Part shown: positions 1 through 5,006 of the stretch, in pieces
Layout of the letters: every line of letters begins with the position of its first letter
How positions within the stretch are numbered: position 1 is the first letter of the stretch
NCBI GenBank assembly: GCA_025455125.1
Contig: JALONE010000118.1
Location: forward strand, 1 to 5,081
Direction: 5' to 3'
From: Bacteroidota bacterium
GTDB taxonomy: Bacteria; Bacteroidota; Ignavibacteria; UBA10030
Length of the DNA stretch: 5,081 bases
Translations under genes and position numbers: made by a program
The notes under the pieces: generated by a model
The model's database searches: none
What the model saw: only the letters and a program-made list of their open reading frames with translations
Told to the model about the DNA's origin: nothing

Positions 1-734
1 GTCAACGTTCCCTGTTCCCGCGTCCCCCGAACACTCCAGCGTCCTTGTGATCCCTGATGTCCTCCCTGACCCCACGCCATCGTCTGATTCCCGTACTGAT
101 CGTTGGATCGCCCGGAGTACGACGCCTCGTAGTTCATGCTGAATCGGCCATTGGAATGCAGGGTGACTCGGCGTTCCGTGTTTGTCGTGGTGGTGACCCA
201 TGTGCCGACAAGATGCGATTCTACCCCGGAACCGCCTGTTGAGTTCCCAGCGATCCCCGACCGCTTGACAGGACGAAGGCTCTTCGCGAGCGCATCAGCC
301 GCCTTCGTGAGCTGGGTGCCGAATTGTTCGGGAGTTGTGAGGGCGATGATGAACGCCCCGCCCGTTCCTCCAGGCGCGAGGACGCCGATCGCCTTTGCCT
401 TGACGGATTGACCTTCGTAGAATCCATCGAAGAGGCCGGAAAGAGCGTTCTTCCCTTCCTTTTTGGGCTCGCTCGCGGGATACAGCTGAATGTTCTCCTC
501 GGCCAGTCCTTCCTGCAGATACCCCGAGACGGTCTCCATGTCCGGCGCATCATGGAGCATCACGATGATGACCCCCGAGATTTGATCATGACCAACGATC
601 GCTCCCTCAGCCGATGATTCCCCCTTCCATCCCTGCGGAAGAGTGAGGGAAAATCCCCACGCCGGGTCACTCAGCGTTTGCGCTTGAGCACAGAGCGGCA
701 GCAACGCAACCAGAACAACGAGAACTGTTCGCAT
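1..734 (-). CDS. Secreted two-domain protein of unknown function, C-terminus cut by window edge
   Basis: This frame is open from an ATG at 734 to the left edge, giving 244 codons with no stop, so the gene is partial at its 3' end. The start is supported by AAAGGA six bases before the ATG. Residues 1-18 (MRTVLVVLVALLPLCAQA) form a Sec signal peptide with an AQA cleavage site. LPLC before it is a poor lipobox, so lipidation is unlikely. Residues about 24-155 start with WGFSLTLPQGW and read like a PsbP/DUF1795-type domain. A Gly/Ser-rich linker follows (160-172). From 175 a second domain begins with LVGTWV, then SNGRFSMNYEASYSG and QGRWSVRG, the pattern of lipocalin-like or calycin-type 'GTW...dGxf...GxW' domains. 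It lies 37 bases after the SOUL gene, probably in the same operon. Function is unknown. The domain assignments are fold-level guesses; that the gene is real is well supported. Confidence 0.8.
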   Translation of the reverse strand, partial: MRTVLVVLVALLPLCAQAQTLSDPAWGFSLTLPQGWKGESSAEGAIVGHDQISGVIIVMLHDAPDMETVSGYLQEGLAEENIQLYPASEPKKEGKNALSGLFDGFYEGQSVKAKAIGVLAPGGTGGAFIIALTTPEQFGTQLTKAADALAKSLRPVKRSGIAGNSTGGSGVESHLVGTWVTTTTNTERRVTLHSNGRFSMNYEASYSGRSNDQYGNQTMAWGQGGHQGSQGRWSVRGTREQGTL

Positions 735-771
735 AGCCAGTCCTTTCGTATTCGGTTGAAGAAGTCATGCT

Positions 772-1380
772 TTATTCGACGGGAATCAGCACTTCGTTAT
801 GGCGGAGGAACGAGGGAATGAACGGGGCGTTGTACCGCGCCTCGATCGGATCACCAGCGGTCGTGAATCCCTTCGTCGTGATCCATGCCCGCAATTCTTC
901 CGTGTGTTCGCGGAAGTTGTCGGAGGTCCAGCGACCAGAAAACTCGATCACCGCAAGCTTCCGGGCCGAAACCGATCGGAGAACAACACGAGTGTCGTTG
1001 GGCTTGGGCAAGGTCTCCAGGGTCCACTCAGATGGCATCATAAAACGGACAACCACTGATGACCCTTGACGGTTCGTCTCGACCGGGGCGGTCATGGCGA
1101 TCTTCTGCGATCGCTCCGTTGTGACCGGAGCTGTCATCGAGATCTTCTGCTTGACCGTATTGCCGCCGAAGATGTACCCGGCGAGCCGTCGAAATCCCTC
1201 GTTTGATGCTTCGTCCCAATCGGTCGTATCCACGATCGTCTCGGCAACAATGTAGGGCTCGTACAGGCGCACTTCGAAGTCGCCATCCGAGACGATCACC
1301 TTGTACTTGGGTTCTTCTGCCATCGCGGCATTCTGGAAGAAACACGGGATGAAGAGGAGCGACAGGAGAATGCGTCTCAT
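772..1380 (-). CDS. SOUL-family heme-binding protein, secreted
   Basis: This is a 202-residue SOUL/HBP family protein; characterised members bind heme or porphyrins in a hydrophobic cleft. The signature is clear: FEVRLYEPYIVAET (35-48), LAGYIFGGN (66-74), two copies of the KIxMTAPV motif (79-86 and 93-100), VRFMMPSEWTLETLPKP (111-127), VIEFSGR (144-150) and the terminal NEVLIPV. The doubled KIxMTAPV motif is, as I recall, common in bacterial members. An in-frame TTG at 1395 would add five residues. The ATG at 1380 is preferred because GGAAG lies six bases before it and the protein then begins MRRILLSLLF, a signal peptide ending AMA|EE near residue 21. The product should therefore act in the periplasm or be exported. 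It starts 27 bases after the SpoVG-like gene and is followed 37 bases later by another exported protein. The physiological role of bacterial SOUL proteins is poorly known; no heme-synthesis or transport gene is adjacent. Confidence 0.92.
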   Translation of the reverse strand: MRRILLSLLFIPCFFQNAAMAEEPKYKVIVSDGDFEVRLYEPYIVAETIVDTTDWDEASNEGFRRLAGYIFGGNTVKQKISMTAPVTTERSQKIAMTAPVETNRQGSSVVVRFMMPSEWTLETLPKPNDTRVVLRSVSARKLAVIEFSGRWTSDNFREHTEELRAWITTKGFTTAGDPIEARYNAPFIPSFLRHNEVLIPVE

Positions 1381-1407
1381 GGTGGACTTCCGCAATAGGA
1401 TGGCGCC

Positions 1408-1713
1408 TTAGAATGGGAGGTCGGTTTCCGGCGGATCCTGCCGTGGTGAACTTCCTCCGGATCCTCCCTGCTTTGAATACTCGGCAAGGGCAAGGCGGTT
1501 CAATTCTTCCTTCAGCTCTTTCGGAATGATCACCCTGTCCCACCATTTACCGTTCTGATCTTTCTCACTTGGAACGCCGACAAACAGACCGGTCGGTCCT
1601 TGCGCGATCTTGAATCCCTTCATGACGATGCCGTTGTCGAGTTGCACATCGAAGAAGGCTTTGAGGTTGGATTGGGACTGTGAGAGACGGAAGTTCTGGA
1701 TGGTAAAGGACAT
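1408..1713 (-). CDS. SpoVG-like nucleic-acid-binding protein with SSB-like C-terminal tip
   Basis: This is a 101-residue protein. Residues 7-79 follow the SpoVG pattern: an N-terminal strand with FRL, LKAFFDVQLDNGIVMKGFKI (SpoVG has ITLDxEFVVHDIRV), then GLFVGVPSEK (SpoVG: GLFVAMPSKR), a D-x-NGK turn, and a helix ending in ALAEY (SpoVG: VLNEY). SpoVG proteins of Firmicutes and spirochaetes bind DNA and RNA and act as regulators. Residues 82-95 form a Gly/Ser/Pro/Gln linker and the last residues are ETDLPF. This resembles the acidic DD(I/L)PF tip with which SSB recruits repair and replication proteins. The start at MSFTIQNF gives the family's expected N-terminus; an upstream extension would translate the intergenic tandem repeats. 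There is no clear Shine-Dalgarno sequence before this ATG, unlike its neighbours. It is probably the first gene of an operon with the SOUL gene 27 bases downstream. The family call is firm; the tip function is inferred. Confidence 0.85.
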   Translation of the reverse strand: MSFTIQNFRLSQSQSNLKAFFDVQLDNGIVMKGFKIAQGPTGLFVGVPSEKDQNGKWWDRVIIPKELKEELNRLALAEYSKQGGSGGSSPRQDPPETDLPF

Positions 1714-1730
1714 AGGTGAATGAGATTTTT

Positions 1731-1809
1731 GATTGGTGATTGATGATTGGTGATTAAGGGAAACAGAGATACTGTAATTGGGCGATTTGGTGATTGGGTG
1801 ATTTGGTGA
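1731..1809. repeat. Short degenerate tandem repeats (GATTGGT/GATTTGGT units)
   Basis: Two small tandem arrays lie within the divergent intergenic region, in the 5' leader of the SpoVG-like gene. The first has GATTGGTGATT at 1731-1741 and again at 1745-1755, a 14-base period. The second has a 16-base unit at 1777-1792 repeated at 1793-1808 with one mismatch (C1783 versus T1799). Both arrays are built from the same GATT(T)GG(G)TGATT element. Low-complexity arrays of this kind arise by slippage. I see no partner gene or CRISPR-like spacing. Confidence 0.75.
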
Positions 1810-1933
1810 ACCAAGCATTGCAAGATTGTGAAAAGCGGACGGAAATTCCAGCATTATTGCGGGATACTTTCTTCTTGTGCCACGATTCGGTAAGTTCCGG
1901 TGAATTTTCCGCTCATTCAGAGGAGTATTGGCC
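1810..1933. other. Divergent intergenic region, promoter not identified
   Basis: This sequence separates the tandem repeats from the plus-strand lipoprotein gene and should carry promoters for both directions. I found no convincing -35/-10 pair on either strand. The only clear signals are a perfect odd palindrome GGAAATTCC at about 1840-1848 and the CAGAGGAG ribosome-binding site at 1918-1925. No small gene is supported here. Confidence 0.4.
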
Positions 1934-2980
1934 ATGGGACGGTTCGTGCAGAAATCCGCCGTTTTCATCTTGTGCGTGTTCGTGTTTCCGGCCTGCTTGG
2001 AAACTCACGTAACCACGGTCGTGCATCCAGACGGTCGGTTGACGCGCACCCTCGTCTTCACTGCTGATTCTGCTACGATCGTTTCTCGTGCATTCCCGAT
2101 TCCGGTCGATTCAACTTGGCAGATCTCCACAGTCCGGAAGGATTCTGCAACGCATGTTCTTCGAGCAGAACAGACATTCCAAGACGCCACCGCGATGAAT
2201 ACAACGCTCGTTGGCATCCCAGGCCAGACGTTGACCGTTGTAGCATCGCTTTCACACCGGCCTCGATGGTTCTTCACAGACTATTCATATAAGGAGATAT
2301 GGAAGTGTTACCGGCACTCTGATGCGGTGCCGCTCGGCGATTTCCTTTCTCCGACTGATCTCGATATTCTGTATACCAAGGCGATTCTGAAAGCGGACTC
2401 GACCTTGCCGGGAGATAGTGTTCAAATCGAAGCCATCGGCAGGCGGTTTCATGACTGGCGTCGCCGGAATCTCTTCGAGGCGTACTTCACGGAGTTACAG
2501 CGTGGCGCGGCACTGCTTCGCTCCTCGCGCATAACGGTAGCGGATGTGGTGCGGATGCGTCCGGCGTTGTTCGAGGCGTTCATTGAGAATGCGCGGCTTG
2601 AGGATACCGAAGCGGCCCCGGGGAAGCAACTGTCGGAAGAGGATGTGATCCGACGGGTGTTGGGCGGGCGCGTTGCGGATCAGATCTTCCAGGCGAATGC
2701 AAACGGCTTCGACTCCCTGAATGCCTTGATCGAGTACGAAGGGGTCGGCGGCGGAAAGGTTCAGCAGGTGTCGGTGACCATGCCCGGGGAACTCGTCTCG
2801 ACAAATGCGGAGCAGATCGAAGGATCCACCGGAACATGGAAGGACGCGCTTTCGATGCAGTACTTCCGTGATGTTGAACTCCGAAGCGAATCGCGGGTCG
2901 TCCATTGGTGGGCGGCGCTCCTGACCGTCGCTCTGGTCGCGGCATTCCTCATCGCAGGTATCCTCCGGAGACGTCGCTAG
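1934..2980 (+). CDS. Membrane-anchored probable lipoprotein, LppM/DUF3153-like
   Basis: This is a 348-residue envelope protein. CAGAGGAG at 1918-1925 sits eight bases before the ATG at 1934 and only two before the in-frame TTG at 1928, so the ATG is chosen. Residues 1-21 (KSAVFILCVFVFPAC) form a signal peptide ending at Cys21. The lipobox FPA-C is imperfect, since Phe and Pro replace the usual Leu and Ala/Ser. The mature start, THVTTVVHPDGRLTRTLVF, is a beta-strand pair around HPDG. A charged helical middle follows, and residues 279-302 carry VSVTMPGELVSTNAEQIEG and GTW. The MPGxxxSTNA...G...W pattern followed by a C-terminal helix is typical of LppM/DUF3153-type envelope proteins, which I recognise only by pattern. 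Residues 325-343 are a transmembrane helix closed by RRRR. The soluble part is probably periplasmic. Function is unknown; it stands alone, divergent from the SpoVG operon and convergent with the beta-barrel gene. Confidence 0.8.
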   Translation: MGRFVQKSAVFILCVFVFPACLETHVTTVVHPDGRLTRTLVFTADSATIVSRAFPIPVDSTWQISTVRKDSATHVLRAEQTFQDATAMNTTLVGIPGQTLTVVASLSHRPRWFFTDYSYKEIWKCYRHSDAVPLGDFLSPTDLDILYTKAILKADSTLPGDSVQIEAIGRRFHDWRRRNLFEAYFTELQRGAALLRSSRITVADVVRMRPALFEAFIENARLEDTEAAPGKQLSEEDVIRRVLGGRVADQIFQANANGFDSLNALIEYEGVGGGKVQQVSVTMPGELVSTNAEQIEGSTGTWKDALSMQYFRDVELRSESRVVHWWAALLTVALVAAFLIAGILRRRR

Positions 2981-2989
2981 AGAAGCAAA

Positions 2990-3022
2990 ACGGGCACGGA
3001 ACATGATCGTCGCCGTGCCCGT
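2990..3022 (-). terminator. Hairpin terminator between convergent genes
   Basis: ACGGGCACGG (2990-2999) and CCGTGCCCGT (3013-3022) form a perfect 10-pair GC-rich stem with a 13-base loop. Read on the minus strand, the stem runs into TTTTGCTTCT, a short U-tract, 21 bases after the stop of the beta-barrel gene. On the plus strand the hairpin begins nine bases after the lipoprotein stop but has no T-run behind it. It most likely terminates the minus-strand gene and may also stop plus-strand readthrough. Confidence 0.75.
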
Positions 3023-3043
3023 GCAATTCCCTGCCTCTATTGA

Positions 3044-3616
3044 TCAGAACGAAACGCCTCCGGTCACATAGAAGATCGGAGCCCACGTGACATCATCAAA
3101 ATCGTTCCCACCCGAGGGTTGAGCGATGAATCCGACCTTGGCGTATGGAACGAGGTTCCCTTGTGTCTTGAACTGAAGCTCGACGGATCCATTGAGAGCC
3201 ATTCCATTGACATCGACTCCTTCTACATCAACATCGATATCAAGAATTCGGTAGCCGATTTCGAGCCCCGGCTTGATGGCGATGTCGCCGTTGCCGAGAA
3301 TGAATCGTGGTTTCAGCGCCATGCCGAATTCGTACATCGTTGCATCCTCGTCCGATAGCTCCGTCGTGACCCCAGGAGCGATCTTCGCATAGAGTCCCCA
3401 CGCGAATTTCTCCATGAGGTAGAAATCACCGAACGCTTCAATGAGGAAATTCCCTTCTTTGTCAACATCGAAGCCACCGACGTCGATTTCGCCACCGAAG
3501 TTGTATCCCGCGCCGATACCGATATCCATCGAACGAGTTGCGAATTGTGCCTGCAGGGGTATGGCCAGCATAACGAGGAGAACGGCAACCAAGAAGCCCA
3601 TGAGATGGAACCTCAT
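3044..3616 (-). CDS. Small outer-membrane beta-barrel protein
   Basis: This is a 190-residue outer-membrane beta-barrel protein. The start at 3616 is set by GGAGG five bases before the ATG. An upstream in-frame extension to 3718 is rejected because it would hide the signal peptide and overlap the promoter. Residues 1-24 (MRFHLMGFLVAVLLVMLAIPLQAQ) are a Sec signal peptide with cleavage near QAQ. The mature protein alternates short amphipathic strands with acidic turns: DIGIGAGYNFGGEID, LIEAFGDFYLMEKFAWGLYAKIAPGV, FGMALKPRFIL, IAIKPGLEIGYRI, NGSVELQFKTQGNLVPYAKVGF and APIFYVTGGVSF. It ends in an aromatic strand with C-terminal Phe, the signal the Bam machinery recognises. The length and an estimated eight strands fit an OmpW/OmpA-barrel-sized porin-like protein of the 'outer membrane beta-barrel domain' class. 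The acidic loop DIDVDVEGVDVNG (126-138) could bind cations, but this is speculative. No partner gene is adjacent, and its substrate is unknown. Confidence 0.85.
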   Translation of the reverse strand: MRFHLMGFLVAVLLVMLAIPLQAQFATRSMDIGIGAGYNFGGEIDVGGFDVDKEGNFLIEAFGDFYLMEKFAWGLYAKIAPGVTTELSDEDATMYEFGMALKPRFILGNGDIAIKPGLEIGYRILDIDVDVEGVDVNGMALNGSVELQFKTQGNLVPYAKVGFIAQPSGGNDFDDVTWAPIFYVTGGVSF

Positions 3617-3680
3617 AGCAACCTCCATTGGTGAGTGAGGGAACAGAAGTCTGCTCCTGCTGCATCCCCGGAGCCATGGA

Positions 3681-3709
3681 ATGTTATGCAACAGAAGTGT
3701 CAATGTCAA
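3681..3709 (-). promoter_or_regulatory. Sigma-70-type promoter of the beta-barrel gene
   Basis: On the minus strand TTGACA (3709-3704) is followed by a 17-base spacer and TAACAT (3686-3681), close to the sigma-70 optimum. A second TTGACA immediately follows the first (3703-3698) but lies only 11 bases from the -10, so the outer copy is the likely -35. Transcription would start near 3674, leaving a leader of about 58 bases that carries the GGAGG ribosome-binding site. Confidence 0.7.
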
Positions 3710-3740
3710 TGATGCCAAAACGCGTTCGAGCTGCCTGATG

Positions 3741-3768
3741 TTGGCTCGATCCGTTGATTTTGTTGTAT
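3741..3768 (+). promoter_or_regulatory. Candidate promoter of the response-regulator pair
   Basis: TTGGCT (3741-3746), a 16-base spacer and TTGTAT (3763-3768) make a moderate sigma-70 match about 45 bases before the first response-regulator gene. It is weaker than the divergent promoter and is offered as the best candidate rather than a firm call. Confidence 0.35.
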
Positions 3769-3814
3769 CGTCGTGGTAGCTTGCATCAGATCACGATACC
3801 ACAGGATGGCCCTA

Positions 3815-4207
3815 ATGGCTGAAGAAATACGAAAGAAGGTCTTGATCGTCGACGACCAGCCTTCCATCGTCACAACCCTGACATTTCAGGTTCAGAATGC
3901 CGGCTACGACGTTTTGACCGCGTCAAACGGAGAGCTGGCGCTGAAGATCCTGATGGAACAAATGCCCGATCTTGTTCTGATGGATGTGATGATGCCGAAG
4001 ATGAATGGTTGGGAAGTGTGTCGCCGCATCCGGTCCATCGAGTCGACGAAGGAACTGCCGATCTTCGTCGTCACATCGCTGCATGGCGATGCGGAGACGG
4101 CGATCGCAAAGAACTCCGGTGCGAACGAGTTTCTGGTCAAGCCGATCAAGACCGATGACCTCGTGAAGCGGCTCAGGAAGTACCTCGGATCTCCCTTCAA
4201 GGTATAG
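3815..4207 (+). CDS. CheY-like single-domain response regulator (first of tandem pair)
   Basis: This is a 130-residue receiver domain with no output domain. All phosphorylation-site residues are present: acidic pair D13-D14 in VLIVDDQ, phospho-acceptor D57 in LVLMDVMMPKMNG, T87 in FVVTS, and K109 in FLVKPI, with Phe106 at the switch-aromatic position. Receivers of this type accept phosphate from a histidine kinase on D57 and signal by protein contact in the cytoplasm. The ATG at 3815 is preferred because AGGA (3803-3806) lies eight bases before it and the resulting N-terminus matches the downstream paralogue. A GTG at 3773 and an ATG at 3806 are in-frame alternatives with poorer ribosome-binding sites. 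The second copy starts 39 bases after the stop, and the two products are about 65% identical by hand count. No kinase, chemotaxis or c-di-GMP gene is in view, so the pathway is unknown; a motility or gliding role cannot be assumed. Confidence 0.93.
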   Translation: MAEEIRKKVLIVDDQPSIVTTLTFQVQNAGYDVLTASNGELALKILMEQMPDLVLMDVMMPKMNGWEVCRRIRSIESTKELPIFVVTSLHGDAETAIAKNSGANEFLVKPIKTDDLVKRLRKYLGSPFKV

Positions 4208-4246
4208 AAGACCCTCTCACTGATTCCCCCTCACGAAGAGCATGAC

Positions 4247-4642
4247 ATGCCGACGGAGCAACGAAAGAGAATCCTCATCGTCGACGACCAGGGATCGACG
4301 ATCATGACCCACCGGTTTCAAGTGAACCATGCGGGCTTCGATATCCTGACTGCGACGAACGGCGAAGAAGCGCTTTGGCTTCTGACGACAGATCCCCCCG
4401 ATCTCGTGATGCTCGATGTTATGATGCCAAGGATGAACGGCTTCGAGGTTTGCCGGCGCATCAAGTCAAATCCTGCCACTGAGCACATCCCCGTCTTCAT
4501 TATCACCTCACTCAAGAGCGATGCCGACTCCGCCTCCGCCAAGGATTCCGGCGCAAACGAGTTTCTGGTCAAGCCGATCAAGACCGACGACCTCGTTGCG
4601 CGGTTGCGGAAGTATCTCGGTTCTCCCTTCAAGCACGACTGA
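4247..4642 (+). CDS. CheY-like single-domain response regulator (second of tandem pair)
   Basis: This is a 131-residue receiver domain, paralogous to the gene just upstream and collinear with it without gaps. It keeps D13-D14 (ILIVDDQ), phospho-acceptor D57 (LVMLDVMMPRMNG), T87 (FIITS) and K109 (FLVKPI), so it should be phosphorylatable. The last 30 residues are nearly the same in both copies (SGANEFLVKPIKTDDLV, then RLRKYLGSPFK). Helices 1, 2 and 3 differ most: TMTHRFQVNHAG versus VTTLTFQVQNAG, and LWLLTTDP versus LKILMEQM. Conservation of the alpha4-beta5-alpha5 face, which is normally the partner-binding and dimer surface, suggests shared targets. Divergence of the helix 1 side, which normally contacts the kinase or phosphotransferase, suggests different inputs; both points are inference. 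GAAGAG (4235-4240) lies six bases before the ATG. The two genes are probably co-transcribed. Confidence 0.93.
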   Translation: MPTEQRKRILIVDDQGSTIMTHRFQVNHAGFDILTATNGEEALWLLTTDPPDLVMLDVMMPRMNGFEVCRRIKSNPATEHIPVFIITSLKSDADSASAKDSGANEFLVKPIKTDDLVARLRKYLGSPFKHD

Positions 4643-4707
4643 TCGCACTGCTTCCTTCACGTTTTGAACACCGGCGTCTAGCAGATTGTTGAAAAGCAAC
4701 AACGTGA

Positions 4708-4811
4708 ACCACCAAGACACCAAGGCACGAAGGAAGAGTCCCGAATACAGTGAGTTATCCCACATAATATTTCTGATGATTCAACCTTGGTGCCCTTCGT
4801 GTCTTTGTGGT
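4708..4811. repeat. Imperfect inverted repeat, ACCAAGGCACGAAGG family
   Basis: The left arm (4708-4733) and the reverse complement of the right arm (4785-4811) agree at 23 of 26 aligned positions with one single-base gap. They enclose a 51-base AT-richer spacer (4734-4784). Both arms are themselves built from short ACCAAGG/ACGAAGG-like units. Sequences of this kind are, from general knowledge, scattered between genes in many environmental Gram-negative genomes, and they may be small non-autonomous elements. No target-site duplication was identified. Confidence 0.75.
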
Positions 4812-4843
4812 GAGTATTCGTTGAACAGCCGGCTAGAGCATAG

Positions 4844-4890
4844 CGCAAAGGCGCGGAGGACGCCACGTCTGTGGTCTTCGTATCTTTGCG
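4844..4890. repeat. Inverted pair of CGCAAAG units
   Basis: CGCAAAGGCGCGGAGG (4844-4859) faces TCTTCGTATCTTTGCG (4875-4890). The reverse complement of the latter, CGCAAAGATACGAAGA, matches at 11 of 16 positions, including the first seven. This is a degenerate second copy of the layout at 4708-4811 with a much shorter spacer. Confidence 0.5.
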
Positions 4891-4944
4891 TCGAGATACG
4901 ATTCCTTCCCCCAACTCCAACCTCTCCTGCGTCCGTTGCGGCGT

Positions 4945-5001
4945 TGCGTCTTGGCGATATTCCTTGAACTGCGACGTCTCAAGCGTGTCGCAAAGACGCA
5001 G
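4945..5001. repeat. Inverted pair of CGCAAAGACGCA units
   Basis: TGCGTCTTGGCG (4945-4956) and CGCAAAGACGCA (4990-5001) are inverted copies agreeing at 11 of 12 positions, separated by 33 bases. They belong to the same AAGACGCA/AAGACAC family as the two pairs upstream, so the unit occurs at least six times in alternating orientation within about 300 bases. Confidence 0.5.
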
Positions 5002-5006
5002 AGGAC

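Noticed and set aside
221..553. Minus-strand 110-codon frame rich in Arg and Ser.
   Set aside because: It is a shadow of the partial secreted protein in another frame; that frame has a signal peptide, a ribosome-binding site and domain-like sequence.
1714..1968. Upstream extension of the SpoVG-like gene, adding up to 85 residues.
   Set aside because: The added part would translate the tandem repeats (NHPITKSPNYSISVSL) and has no ribosome-binding site. The family N-terminus begins at MSFTIQNF.
3617..3718. N-terminal extension of the beta-barrel gene by 34 residues.
   Set aside because: It would bury the signal peptide, run through the TAACAT -10 element, and ignore the GGAGG ribosome-binding site before 3616.
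3904..4200. Minus-strand open frames opposite both response-regulator genes (also 4318-4632).
   Set aside because: They are mirror frames of the duplicated receiver genes; their similarity to each other only reflects the duplication.
4686..4967. Plus-strand open frame of 93 codons across the repeats, and the minus-strand frames opposite it.
   Set aside because: The translations are composed of the inverted-repeat arms, have no ribosome-binding site, and show no protein-like pattern.
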